DNA from: Chlamydoabsidia padenii
Lineage: Eukaryota > Mucoromycota > Mucoromycetes > Mucorales > Cunninghamellaceae
DNA length: 64,000 nucleotides
Assembly: GCA_025330725.1 (NCBI GenBank)
Contig: JAIWND010000020.1
Location: 558,001 to 622,000, forward strand
Reading direction: 5' to 3'
The notes beneath the pieces were generated by a model. That model had not been told where the DNA came from. It did not search any database and saw only the letters and a program-made list of their open reading frames with translations. This document shows positions 22,783 to 34,949 of the stretch, piece by piece. The position numbers were made by a program, and so were the translations under genes. The stretch's first letter is position 1. Each line of letters begins with the position of its first letter.

Positions 22783-25028
22783 TTAATGACCGTGTCCATC
22801 GTCTTGAGCTTGCTGTTGAGGTGCCACTATTCAAGTAATAAAAAAAAAAAAGCATTAGCCAACCATCCCCTTTCTTCATTGTTGTTAGATACTTACCCTT
22901 GATCATATCATCAATTCGTAAAATGGCAATAGCAGCTTCAGTGGCACTTTTAAGAGACTTGATCTTGGACATGGCAGGTTCCAGGACACCAGCCTTGAGG
23001 TTGTCACGAATTTCACCATTGATCAGTTCCAACCCATAATATTTCAATGCCCGCTTTTGATCGTCGGCATTAGCATTCAAAGCAGCATTGTGATAAGCAC
23101 GAAGTTTAGATACTAGTTCAGTGGAATCTATAATAGAGGGATATCAAGTCATCATTTCATCCTGTTTTCTTCTTCTTCTTCTTCCTACTTACCTTTAGCA
23201 GCATTGACAGCAAGGGTCTTGGGAATCACAAGTAAGGCATTGGCGAATTCAGCAATAGCCAATTGTTCACGAGATCCCTATTTTTTTTTTTTTTTTAAAA
23301 AAAAAAAGATTGGTTAGCACTCGTCCCTCATCCATTTCCCCATAACTTACCAAACTTGTCGCAAAGTTTTCAAGGTATATACTTAAAGCAGATTCGACAG
23401 AGCCACCACCAGGTACAACACTGTTGCTTTCCAGAGTACGTTTGACAACACACAAAGAGTCATGTAGAGAGCGTTCCATTTCGTCCAACATGTAATCATT
23501 AGCACCACGTAAAATGATAGAAGCAGAGTTTTGAATCTTTGTTCCCTTGATCAAAATACATTCATCATCAGAGATTCGTTCTTGTGATACTTCTTCAGCT
23601 TGACCCAAGTAGGATGCTTCAAATGTTTCTTCACCTTCCAAGTTGGCCAAAGTAGATAACATGGTAGCTAAACATAAAAAGTCATATTAATTAGTATATA
23701 TGTATATGATGACACGTTTTATCAACTCAATCCATTTTACCTCCAGTAGCCTTGGCAATACGTTTCAAGTCTTCCTTTTTACAACGACGGACGGCCATAG
23801 CACCGGCTTCAACGAATAACTTGAGACACAAGTCATCAATACCCTTTGTGGTCAGGATAACATTAGCACCAGTAGCAAGAATCTTTTGAATACGTTCAGT
23901 TGTGATTTCGATTTCTCTAAAATACCATTTACATTATCAGCATTAGTAAAAACATATAAAGTCATTTAACTTTAGTACCTTTTGCGGATATCTTCCAATT
24001 TGTCAGGATCATCCACCACAATGTTGACGCCGAGATGCATTCTAGCTTTTTGAAGATTCATATCGAGACAAGCAATCTTGGCACCATTAATATGAGTCTT
24101 CATGGCTTGAGAAGCAACCGTACAGTTCAGAGCATAACCACGGACAAATACAGATTCCCGACCAGATTTACCATGTGCCTTGAGAATGTTGACTGCCTTG
24201 ACAGGGTATTTAGTTTCACCACGAATATTAGTAGTCTTGACCGCCAAGATAGATTCAACAGCCAAATTGGCAAAAAAGTCAGAGTCACTAGTCATAAAAG
24301 TGATATGAGTCAAGACATCTTTTTCCCACCCCCACCTTGTATATATATATATCAACTTACGATCCAATGATTTTTGAGCTCATGGAGGTTTTAGCCGCAT
24401 TCACCAAACATTCCTTTCCCAGAGAGTCCACCTTGATAGCCATTTCATTAGCGATGAATTTACATGCTTCTTTAGAGGCCAAACGATACCCAGTAATGAT
24501 AGTAGTAGGATGGATCTTGTTCTTGACCAATTCGTTGGCTCGTTTCAATAGTTCAGCAGCAATAATCACCACTGAGGTTGTACCATCACCTACTTCACGA
24601 TCTTGTTGTTGAGCCAATTCCACAAGTACTTTACCGGCAGGATGTTCCACTTCCAATAGTTGAAGAATCGTAGCACCGTCGTTACTGATCGTCACATCCT
24701 AATTAGAGAGAGAGTAAGGTAAGTACCATATTGTACTCCTTTTACTGCTATACTTACCCCAATTTCATCCACCATCATTTTATCCAAACCAACTGGCCCC
24801 AAAGAGCTTTTTACAATGTTGGCAATAGATGCAGCAGCAAGTACTATAAAAGAGAGTGAGAGTCAAACGCGTGTTAGTTTTCAATAGTGAATCACTTTAT
24901 ATCAACCTGTCACTGGGGGGGTTTTTTTTTCTTGTTGTTATTTACTTACCATTGCTGGACCGGACATCTTGACCAGTTGTACGTTCACCACCCAAAAATA
25001 GTGAATTGCTTTGTGGAGTTTGGAACAT
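22783..25028 (-). CDS. CCT1 / TCP-1 alpha, chaperonin subunit
   Basis: Multi-exon gene, ATG at 25028, TAA at 22783-22785. Group II chaperonin motifs: [46 protein letters not shown], and late in the protein [13 protein letters not shown]. The N-terminus ([26 protein letters not shown]) and the [23 protein letters not shown] block are those of the alpha subunit. It is one of eight subunits of the cytosolic CCT/TRiC ring that folds actin and tubulin. The C-terminus is short ([14 protein letters not shown]). The promoter is shared with the divergent eRF1 gene; a TTTTTAAATCCCGAC motif lies about 95 bp upstream. Confidence 0.95.
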
Positions 25029-25119
25029 GATTGTATAAAAAAATAAAAGAGATGAGAATAGATCAAGAATGGAGGAGAAGAGAATAAATGAAAAAAAAAA
25101 AGGCCGCGACACTTTGTCA

Positions 25120-25134
25120 TTTTTAAATCCCGAC
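25120..25134 (-). promoter_or_regulatory. Motif copy facing CCT1
   Basis: TTTTTAAATCCCGAC; sense strand GTCGGGATTTAAAAA, about 95 bp before the CCT1 ATG. Confidence 0.6.
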
Positions 25135-25298
25135 AAACTGGCACTGACAGCCGCATCACACTGTGAGCCAATCACTGTTAGAAGAGAGAAACGAAAGAAT
25201 CTTTTTTGACATGCTGGATTGAGTTCCCCTTCGTTTTGACCTGGTCCCTCTTTTATTCCACCATAGGATTCTCTGATTACCCCACCAGGTTTAGTAAC

Positions 25299-25315
25299 GT
25301 CGGGATTTAAATATA
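25299..25315 (+). promoter_or_regulatory. Motif copy facing eRF1
   Basis: GTCGGGATTTAAATATA, about 170 bp before the eRF1 ATG, TTTAAA end toward the gene. It shares 13 bases with the CCT1-facing copy on the other strand. Confidence 0.6.
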
Positions 25316-25481
25316 CGATTTAGTGCCATGAATGATTGGCTGGCAGGTGGCTTTTAGGTCAAAAAGAAACCAAAAAGTTTTTTGCTTTTTCTTTCTCTTC
25401 CTTCCCCTATAGACGGCCTTTTATATACACACTCTTTTTTTTATTTTTTATACTTATATCTAATTAATACTCTTATACACA

Positions 25482-27196
25482 ATGTCAACACCCCATCCTG
25501 ATGAAACTGACCAAAACATTGAAATTTGGAAGATGAAGAAACTCATCAAGAACTTGGAAGCAGCTCGTGGGTAGGTCAAAAAGGCAACGAAAAGAAAGAA
25601 AAAAAAAACATACACAACTCCTTCTCCTCCTCTTGAACGACCCACTCACCCTCAGCATACGGAACCTTGCGTTATTGTCATACTTTCAAATAGTAATGGT
25701 ACTTCCATGATCTCCCTTATTATTCGTAAGTATTAAAAAAACCAACCAAGGGGGGACATACTTTACGAATGCCTTTGTTTTAACATGTAGCTCCCAAGTC
25801 TCAAATCAGTATGAGTGCTAAAATGTTGGCTGATGAATACGGTACTGCTTCTAACATCAAGTCCCGGGTCAATCGTCTCTCTGTATTATCTGCTATCACA
25901 TCTACTCAACAAAGATTGAAATTATACAACAGAGGTAATATATAAAAAAAAAGGGGGGGGTGATCAAAAAAGGTACTCTTACTAACAATGGTACTATCTT
26001 ATATATATAACTCTTCCAACCATCATTAACTACACCAATCAGTTCCTCCTAATGGTCTTGTGGTATACTGTGGTACTATTGTTACGGACGAAGGCAAAGA
26101 AAAGAAGGTGAATATCGACTTTGAACCTCACAAGCCTATCAACACATCACTCTATCTTTGCGACAACAAATTCCATACCGAAGCCTTATCTGAATTGTTG
26201 GAAGCCGATGCCAAGTTTGGGTTTATTGTCATGGATGGTAATGGATCTTTGTTTGGTACTTTGTCCGGTAATACTCGGGACGTCATCCACAAGCTTCAAG
26301 TTGATTTACCCAAGAAACACGGTCGTGGTGGTCAATCTGCTTTGCGTTTTTCTCGTCTTCGTGATGAAAAGCGTCATAACTATGTGCGCAAGATTGCTGA
26401 ATTGGCAGTCAACTTTTTTATCACAAATGACAAGGTAAAGTACCAAAAAAAAAAAAAAAAAAAAAAAAGGAGAGGTGGAGGGTGTATTTCTCCTTTATTT
26501 GACACTTATATGATTTATATATTTTTATAGGTGAATGTAGCAGGTCTTGTATTGGCTGGTTCTGCTGATTTCAAGACTGAATTATCTCAATCCGACATGT
26601 TTGATCAACGTTTACAAGCCAAGATTGTCAAGGTGGTGGATGTATCTTATGGTGGTGAAAACGGATTCAATCAGGCCATTGAATTATCCGCCGAATCGCT
26701 ATCCAATGTGAAATTCGTGCAAGAAAAGAAACTGGTGCAAACTTACTTTGATGAAATCTCTCAAGATACGGGCAAATACTGTTTTGGGGTGGAAGATACC
26801 CTCAAGGCATTGGAATTGGGTGCGGTGGAAAGTTTAATTGTATGGGAAAACTTGGATATCAACAGATACGTGCTTCGGGATGTTACGGGTGCTGAAACGG
26901 TTATACATCCTACTAAACAAGAAGAAAAGGACAAATCATTTATGGCCGACAAGAGTCCCGATGCACCTCCTAACACGGATATGGAAGTGGTCGAAGTCAA
27001 GCCCTTACTGGAATGGTTTGCGGATCGATACAAGGATTTTGGTGCTACTTTGGAATTCATTTCGAACCGGTCTCAAGAAGGCAATCAATTCTGCCGTGGG
27101 TTTGGTGGTATTGGTGGTATCCTTAGATACCGTGTCAACTTTGAACAACTTGCTTATGATTCGGACGAATTCTTCTCTGATGATGATTATATTTAA
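25482..27196 (+). CDS. eRF1 (Sup45), peptide chain release factor
   Basis: Five exons (25482-25570, 25694-25725, 25791-25934, 26043-26434, 26531-27196) total 1323 nt, 440 residues, close to the usual ~437. Stop-codon recognition motifs are present: TASNIKS (NIKS) and YLCDNKF (YxCxxxF). The GGQ peptidyl-hydrolysis motif is in [17 protein letters not shown]. The third domain carries the eRF3-binding region and the acidic tail [12 protein letters not shown]. It recognises all three stop codons in cytosolic translation termination. Exon 2 is only 32 nt. Confidence 0.97.
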
Positions 27197-27450
27197 ACTA
27201 GTCCCTCCCCCCTTCCCTTATATATCTCTCGCTTCTACTTTTTTTTTTAATAAAACAATCACTCTTACTTTTGGTGACTATGAATAGAACACAATGAAAT
27301 TCGGCTCGATTTATGCATTTGTATGATCTAATGTTCTACTCAGAGACACTTTCTTCTCGAAATCGAAGTTTTAATATGCATCATTTAAAATAGACCTTCT
27401 CTTCCCTTTTTTCGCTCTTGTTCCTCTCTCTCTTAAACTTTTTATAGTCA

Positions 27451-28002
27451 ATGACGTCTAGAAAGCCCAAAGTAGCGATTATTGGTGCAGGGTAAGACAT
27501 ATGGTACTGGTTAACATCGCAATGGACTAATTCGTTCCTTTAATAGAGTCAGTGGCCTGACAGCTGCCATTCAGCTTCAAAAGCAATTTGGAATTCGAGC
27601 TCGTGTATTCGAATATAATAGTGATGTAGGTGGCACTTGGTTTTCTAACACTTACCCTGGCTGTGCCTGTGATGTCCCCAGTGCATTATATTCCTTTAGC
27701 TTCGAACAACGCCCAGGTAAATTTGACCAAAATGTATATGAACCTACTGAAACCCCCCTTTTTTAAATACATTATTCAACTTAGATTGGACTCAAAACTA
27801 TAGCTCACAATCCGAAATCTTTGCTTATTTTCGTGAAGTAGCAAAGAAGTATGGTATTTACGATCAAACTTACTTTAACACTAAAGTGGTACAACTCACA
27901 TGGATGGAATCATCCAAGACATGGAAGGTCGACTATTGTAGGGATAAAAGTACTCAAATCCAATCTGAATCCTTTGATATCGTGTAAGTTTAAACTAGTC
28001 AA

Positions 28003-28060
<58 letters not shown>

Positions 28061-29612
28061 CTATCTGACTAACTCTTATGACATTGTATAGACTTGGTGG
28101 CATCGGCTCTCTTCGTGTTACTAACATCCCGGATGAATATATGGGTTTCAAAGGAAAAATCATGCATACGGCGATTTGGGACTCGGCATTTGACTTTACT
28201 GACAAACGTGTAGCTATTATTGGTGCTGGTGCAAGGTATGTATTAAAAAAAACAGGAAGGAAAAAAAAAAAAAAAAGTCGGTCAATCACTAAACCTATTG
28301 TAGTGCTGTACAAGTTATCCCTGAACTTCAAAAAGTGGCCAAACATATATATAGCTACCAACGTACTCCTGCATGGGTTCTTGATCGATACCAATACAAA
28401 CAACCATCATGGCTGATAACCTTGCTCCAATGGTTCCCATTTTTGATGATTTTACAAAGGTTCTTCGTCTACCTTATCGTAAGTATAGTAATAAAAAAAA
28501 TGGATAAACGTAATGTAAACTGTCATTCCTTTTATATATATTTAATCTAGTATGAAAGTTGTTTCCTATATTTGAAAAACCGTGATTCCTATTTGACCAA
28601 GACGATGCAACGGCTCCTCGCTCGCAGAATGACAAGACGATTACAGAAAGTCGGCCGGGGTGATCTTGCACCTCTCTTGGTCCCAAAGTACAATCTTGGC
28701 TGTAAACGTTTGACTTGGTCGGAAACGTATCTGGAAAGTCTAGCAAAAGATAATGCCACGGTCAAATTGGGTACTATCAAACAGGTGGATGGGAATACAA
28801 TTGTGCATGAAGATGGATCATCTATTGACGTGGATGTTTTGGTCTTGGCCACTGGATTCGATTCGCACGGCTTTCTCGGTGAACTGAAAGGTAAATATGA
28901 AAACAATAAAAACATGATTCTATGCCATTTTATATATGTATGTATGTATATCTAGTCAATGGGCGTCATGGACAAGAACTCAATCATATGTGGTCGGGCA
29001 ATAATTATCCTGACACTTACAAATCTATTACTGTAAATGGTTTCCCAAACTTCTTTTTATTTTATGGTCCCAACAGCTCACTTGGTCACAAGTAAGTTTG
29101 AAGCAAAAAAAAAAAAAAAGGGAGGGGTATGAAACTAATTATTAATTTCACTTTTTTTTTTTTCCTTCATAATAGTAGTATGTCCAATTCGATCATCGAA
29201 CAAGTCATTACTATATTTACTAACTAATCTCGTCTTTTTATTGTAGGTATAATGATCATGGTCGAAAATCAAGTGAATTATGTCATGCAATGCATGAAGT
29301 ATATGTCACGAAACATGGTCAAGGCGATAGAACCGAAAAAGGTAGCGCAATCACAATATGTCGCAAACCTTACGAAGGAAATGGCGAGTACTACATGGGC
29401 AAGTAACAGCTGTCAATCTTATTACAAGAGGGGTGGAAGGGTAACGTGATAAACATTAAAATATACATCAAGTACTCTCCCATATCTTTTTATTTTTATT
29501 TATTTATTTTTTTGGTCATTAGATCTTTGCTCTCTGGTCTGGCACTGCGGCTTCTTATTGGATGTCTCTCAAGTTTGAACAAAATGATTTTAATCATTAC
29601 TATCTTGATTGA
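27451..29612 (+). CDS. Baeyer-Villiger-type flavin monooxygenase with a predicted 2-nt exon
   Basis: Ten-exon model: 27451-27491, 27547-27716, 27785-27983, 28092-28235, 28304-28478, 28551-28890, 28956-29091, 29176-29177, 29247-29440, 29523-29612; sum 1491 nt, 496 residues. FAD-binding GxGxxG is in AIIGAGVSGL (split by intron 1), the BVMO fingerprint appears as FKGKIMHTAIWD (F-x-G-x-x-x-H-x-x-x-W-D), the NADPH Rossmann motif as AIIGAGASAVQ, and ATGFD follows. The C-terminal part reads PNSSLGHNS then a VENQVNYVMQC helix, as in related monooxygenases. Frame is kept only if a 2-nt exon (TA) is included. The intron at about 27984-28091 holds some 58 A. Likely oxidises ketones or steroids; substrate unknown. 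Confidence 0.85.
28002..28058. repeat. Long poly-A tract in an intron
   Basis: About 57 consecutive A on the plus strand inside intron 3 of the monooxygenase gene. It is the longest homopolymer I see in the window, and length is prone to assembly error. Confidence 0.85.
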
Positions 29613-29925
29613 TAATACTACCATCTATATACTAGCTAACCCCCCCCCCTCTTTTTTTTTTACTTCCGGTGTTAGATAGTGCTTTTTTTTTATAATAAAC
29701 TTTATCTCTATACAATTACTTGTGTCACCAATGCCTATTGTCTTTTTATGTATCGGGGATTCAAGGTGACAATCTGCATAAATAATATTCAAACGCCGAT
29801 TTGTGTGGTGAATAAGCCTGATTTTTATTACTTTAAACAAACAAACAAAAAAATAAAGGTATCAAATACGTGTGGGGGGAGAAAGGGAAATAAAGGTGGA
29901 AGGATGTCAACTGTCATATAAAGAT
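29613..29925. other. Convergent 3' region
   Basis: About 310 bp between the converging monooxygenase and deacetylase genes. AT-rich with a C8-T10 stretch near 29641-29660 and AATAAA-like signals at 29692-29698 and 29852-29857. No gene. Confidence 0.45.
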
Positions 29926-31824
29926 CTAAAGTAAATAAATAGAGGATTGCCATAACATAACCAGACACATGGAAGCAATGATATGACCAAGTGGCAGAGA
30001 AACAGAGGTAGCATCATTGGATTTCCCATTCCCATCTGCCGTCTTGTTCATAGGTACAGCCATATTCTTGTAGCTACAGTTAGTTGCACCAGCATCACAG
30101 AAGCACTTGTTACCAATAGGATCCCACCAAGTTGGACTAGAAAAAAAAAAAAAAAAGAGAGACAAATGAGTTTTCGTGAGTCCCTATTTTTTTCTACTTA
30201 CTCGCAGGTAGTGGGGACAGGGTAGCGATAACCAGCCGTTCCATTCTGAGCAGATAATCCAGGTGTAGGAGATGAGACACTGGGAGCACCACTGGGGCAA
30301 TTGAAGCAAGTCTTGAAATTGGAGGTGCCAAAGTTGCAACTATTAAAAAGAGAGGTTAGAGAGAGGGGGGGGGCAGAGAGAAAGATTGGTGGACTTACTT
30401 GTTGAGTAAGGAATCATCGATCCCGCCCGAATTATTATCATCCAAACCATTACAGATTTCAGAAGGAAGTACAGGTTTTTCACATTTCATATAAGGTTGA
30501 TTTGCCAATTCCGATGCCTTGACAGGGTTCTTCATCCATTGCAATAATTGTTCATTCGATACTACCCATACGTCCTTGGTGGCTGACAAATTTTTGATGA
30601 GGTTGATAACACCGTCCATTAGAGGTTTGGGATCAGGTAAACCAGGATACGATGACAAATGAGCTATAAAGAGAAAGTTGAGTTATAGAAGGATGATCAC
30701 TCCTCGCTAGTTACTTACTTGGATGGACATAGATACCAAAAGGTTGTCTGCCACCATTGTAATGTTTATTAAAAGCATCCATACTCCCTAAAAAAGAAAA
30801 AAAAAAAAAAAAAAGGTCAATATACCATTTGTGCACTTTTTATTTTTAGACTACTTACATTTTGTCACATCGGCCGGGGATCCAGAGAGGTAGACATCCA
30901 TCAATTGAGGTACACTGGCATTGTTGAGGACAGCATACATGGGGAATTCCCAAAATCCAGGTAATTTGAGTCCAGGGTTACAAATCCCGGTCCAACAATC
31001 GTTTGCCATACCATAATCCAAAGTGTAAGGCCAGTAAAGATCACTGTCACTACTTGCACTTGAGCTAGAGTCATAGGAGAATTGTTGTTGAGAGAGTTGT
31101 TTCAGGGTATCGGCGGTATAGTTCAAAAAGGGAGCACGGAATCCTTGGATCTTGTGGAGTGGGATTCCACCATATTCATGCAACATGGCCTTGGCACTAG
31201 AAATTTCCTCTACAAAATGGGGTTAGTTCACAACAACAGAGAGAGAGAGAGAGGATGATACTTACGAGCAGATGGAGTACCAACGTGAGTAAAGGTATGA
31301 CTATATATAAAGATAAAAGTTAGTTAAATATATATAAGGAGAAGACATGATCTACAAGTGGGGGAGGGGAGTCATACTTACTCTGCAATTTCATTTCCTT
31401 GAGCGTACCATTGTTGAACCAATGAGAAATCAGTATATTGCATACTGACATACCAAGTTCCTTTGGCTTTACATCCATTTGGATTACTAGATTAAATAGA
31501 TAAATGTCAATGAATCAATATTTTTTTTTTTTGGGGGGGAAGTTCTTACGTGACATTTAGCATTTGTTGTGCAGTATTATATAAAGCATCTTGGACAGAA
31601 TCATCAAAGGTGATCACCACAAATTGAGGTGTTTCTTTTGGATCCAATCCTTTGGGTGGATTACTAGAGGCACAAAGACAATTATTGCTGGGTTGACAAG
31701 TAGCAGGATCGCAAGAATAAGAGGATGGTGCGGATGCTGTTTGTGTGGTCGTACCTTCTTGTGCGTAAACAAAGGTGATGTAGATGAGCACAGTCGATAA
31801 AAGTGTGTTGGATAGTAGTTTCAT
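29926..31824 (-). CDS. Secreted, probably GPI-anchored polysaccharide (chitin) deacetylase
   Basis: Multi-exon gene of about eight exons, ATG at 31824, TAG at 29926-29928. A signal peptide (MKLLSNTLLSTVLIYITFVYA) leads to a Cys-rich segment (SCDPATCQPSNNCLCAS), then the NodB domain: TFDDSVQD (motif 1), HTFTH completed across introns (motif 2), and a GFRAPFL strand (motif 3). Later comes ICNGLDDNNSGGIDD, a Ca/Cu-binding-like loop, then a Cys-rich segment and a hydrophobic tail that fits a GPI attachment signal. Mucoralean fungi carry many such enzymes, which convert chitin to chitosan in the wall. Two promoter motifs lie 150-190 bp upstream. Confidence 0.85.
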
Positions 31825-32660
31825 ATCAAATAGTGTATCAATCTATACAGAAATTAAAAAAAAATGGATGGAGGGTATAAGTTATAAAAAAAAAAAAAAG
31901 TGAAAGAAAGGGGAAAGAGAAGGAAAGGAATAGAAAAAAGGAGTTTGGTGAAATACACATAAAAAAGGGAGAACCAAACCCCGATCGTCTAGGCCTAAAA
32001 TAGATCATCATTTTTAAATACCGATAAGCGTAGGCATCATGCCATTCTATGTTATGATGAATCCGATACTCCTTTCAAAGGGGGGGGGAGCATCCTTGTT
32101 GTTGCTTTCAAATCAATCGTTTTCTGTGTTTTTCTTTTTCTATTGTTGTCATTTTAATACATACAAACAAACAAGACAGAGTTTATGGTGTGTCACACGT
32201 AGATCATGGATAAGTAAACATGTGCAATGACTGTAATATAAGGATGAATTATCATGCACTTGCTTGATATGTACCATTGTCAAGCATATAGCATACATTT
32301 AAAGACAGAAATGGGTGCAAAATGTTAATCAATGTAAGATGACATCTAGCCCAAATGATTGGCTTCAAGTCGTATGTTGAGATTCAATACACTCCCCCTT
32401 CTCCACCCCTTTATTTACATCTACCTTCTCCCCTTCACTTTCTCCTTTTCCTCTGTCTTACCTTGCTTTTTATTTTTGCATGAATCGTTTTTAAACCCCG
32501 AGCCCTGTCCCCGACACATTTGACCACAAAAATCTAGATAAGAAGAAGTCGAGGCTATATAACCAAGTTCTTTTTGATTTCTTTTTTATTTTTTTAATTG
32601 ATAATAAGTAATGTAACAAAAAAAAAAAAAAGTTGAAGCAGTTAACGTACTAATAAAGTC
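31825..32660. other. Intergenic, three motif copies
   Basis: About 840 bp. CCAAACCCCGATC at 31974-31986 and TTTTTAAATACCGAT at 32011-32025 face the deacetylase. TTTTTAAACCCCGAG at 32487-32501 is close to the 3' end of the truncated ATPase gene and has no obvious target. A 63-codon ORF at 32039-32230 has no family features. T-rich and A-rich tracts near 32581-32631. Confidence 0.5.
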
Positions 32661-34803
32661 CTATCTAACAAGTATTCTAGTTCGTGGTGATTTGATGTGC
32701 CTAATATTAAGATAATTAGTTACCATTCCCAATGTCTCTTTATATATACCCTTACCTCTGTAGTCCCAACCAAAAACAAGATGTTTTGCACCACAATATC
32801 GATAGCCAAAATATTTGTAATCGACAAAAAGATTCGGACGCAATACCCTTAGTAGAGGGAAGGATTGGAAGGGATGAGTAAGCACCGAGTCACCAGAGAC
32901 CATGATTGTTTTGTCTGTTCCATTCACGAATCGCTGTAGGCTTGATCTAAATGTGGGAAGCTACATGTATATAAAGGTAAGTTTGATTATTATATTACCA
33001 CACTGTCCTTTCTTACCATTGTCCTTTTAATATCATGGCAATCATCAAATATGACCACTTTAAATTTTTTCGCCCCCAGTGTTCGTAATCTTGTTTTTGC
33101 CTTTTCATAGCTGATGAGGAAGAATTGGGCGGTGCTGAATATGGCCTGATTGAATAATTGACCTTCTTCATCCTCATCATTCATCCCTTCACCAGTATCA
33201 TTCCAAATAGGTGCTTCCATGTCTTGATCGCCGCCGTCATCGTCGTCCATATTGTCATTTTCGTCACTAATGATACTATTACTCCAACCTAATCCTTCTT
33301 CTAGATCAGATCCGTCGTCGTCGTTGTTGTACTTTACATTGGTATATGAATCCATCTCGTTGTATGATCGTTTCTTGGTGGGATTGTCTTTTGATTCAAT
33401 TGTTGTCGTAGATCGTTTCCGTTTAGGTTTATATCGATCGCCACTATCATTTTTTAGATTAATACACCATGACATTTCCATGTCTTCCGATAGAGGGTCC
33501 AAACTGATGACATCACTTGGTGACAAAGGTGGTAATGATGATAATGATGTGTCTGTTGATGAAGAAGATATCAATGTGGATACAGATGGTGTGGATGACA
33601 TTGTGGACGATGCGGATGATAAGATTCGATCTTGTTGTTGATCAATCAAGTGTCCCTTTTGTTGTCTTAAAAGTTCCCGTTGCTGCCTTCGATAGACCCG
33701 AGATTTCACCGCCTTGACATTATCCGAGTAGACATTTCCATTATAAGCAGGTAAGGAATCCATTATACATATATCATGTCGTTTCAATGACAACATATCT
33801 TGAATCAGCTTCTTCCAGACCATAAACGCACTTGATCGACATACAATAAGGGCCGGCCATTTATCTTGATGTACCAAAGCTACGCCTAACGCCTGTAGAG
33901 ATCGACCACTACCAATCGAATCTTGAAGATAGATATGCCCGGACAAGTTGGCCCCCTTTTTCATTTTCATCCGTTGATCTGCCGTCATTGATTTCCACAA
34001 TTTGGACCCAGTGATGACTTCTTGTTGAAACCAACTGCCCATCCAATCCAGAGAAGTGTCCTGCAAGGTGGTTTGTTGTTGCATCAGTTGAGCCCGAGTG
34101 TTGGGGAGTAATCGGAGGACAGCGTTAGGCACCCCAGTCACTTCAAAGGTCGCTCGGTTTTGTCGCATAAGGTTCCAGACGAGACTGTAAGCGTCTTTGG
34201 CGGCAGGAAAAACCCACATGTGGTTTTGTTCATACCAAGACACCCAAGGGAATGCATTGAGTAACGTCTGGAGATACCGATGACGATCCTCGGCGTGTAT
34301 ACAAATGTCGGTGTCAGTATATAACGCGAGCTGAATCACGGTTTTCTTCTTGTTGTTGGTGGTGGTGGTGTCTATTCGTCGTGGATTGGCTAGGCGACTT
34401 TTACGGGCGACGAGTGGATATTCATTATCATTGACGACAAATGTACTAGGTTCAGGTCGTGTCGGAATCGCATCTGGTTTGACAACAGTTGCTGTACTAT
34501 GGCTGAGGTGCTGGTTCTTGACGGTTGGCCCGATAGGTTTGTGTATAATGGGTTCATAAAGTGTGTCACCATTATCATTCCAAGTAAAAAACCTACAACG
34601 ACTAGTCGCGCACTAGGAAAAAAATAAAGGTGTCAGCATTAAAAAAAAAAAAAAAAAAAAGATCAAGATCAACATGAACCATGCCCTCCTTTTTCATATA
34701 TTAATCAACTTACCACCCAATACCAGCGACCACGATTATCACCTTTATATGCTTCTTTACTTAAACATATAACCCCACAATGACATTTAGGAAGGGAAGA
34801 CAT
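32661..34803 (-). CDS. GRF zinc finger plus degenerate, truncated SMARCAL1-like SNF2 ATPase
   Basis: Three exons (34803-34714, 34612-33017, 32960-32661), 1986 nt, 661 residues. The N-terminus is a GRF zinc finger (CHCG ... NRGRYWWVCATSRCRFFTW, joined across intron 1). The ATPase N-lobe aligns with SMARCAL1/ZRANB3: LQDSIGSGRSLQALGVAL (where LADDMGLGKT is expected), KWPALIVCRSS, VVIFDDCHDIK (Walker B), SGDS in place of SGTP, then FGYRYCGAKHLVFGWDYRG (FG.RYCDAK..PWGWDY in relatives). The Walker A Lys is Arg, and the protein stops soon after with no C-terminal helicase lobe. A ~200-residue acidic/Ser-rich insert lies between. Probably not an active translocase. Confidence 0.75.
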
Positions 34804-34873
34804 TATTGTCAGGTCATAGGTAGAAAGAAAGAGCGAAAAAAATTGTTGTGATCAAACGGTTTGAAAATAGTGA

Positions 34874-34904
34874 TGTCGGGATTTGAAATGCGGGATTTAG
34901 ATTC
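34874..34904 (+). promoter_or_regulatory. Double motif in the 146-bp bidirectional promoter
   Basis: TGTCGGGATTTGAAAT is followed immediately by GCGGGATTTAGATTC, a head-to-tail pair about 45-75 bp before the SMU1 ATG and 70-100 bp from the divergent ATPase ATG. Confidence 0.65.
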
Positions 34905-34949
34905 AAGTGCCATCGTGTTTCCATTTGTTTTCTTCTTTCTTTGTCAATC

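Larger units (their letters stand above)
25029..25481. other. Shared CCT1/eRF1 promoter region
   Basis: 453 bp between two translation/folding genes. Two motif copies face outward, one toward each gene (25120-25134 and 25299-25315). An A tract at 25091-25102 is poly-T on the CCT1 sense strand, and a T-rich pyrimidine stretch precedes the eRF1 ATG. Confidence 0.65.

Noticed and set aside
27999..28403. 134-codon minus ORF ending in poly-Phe
   Set aside because: Antisense of the monooxygenase exons; the poly-Phe is the intronic poly-A tract.
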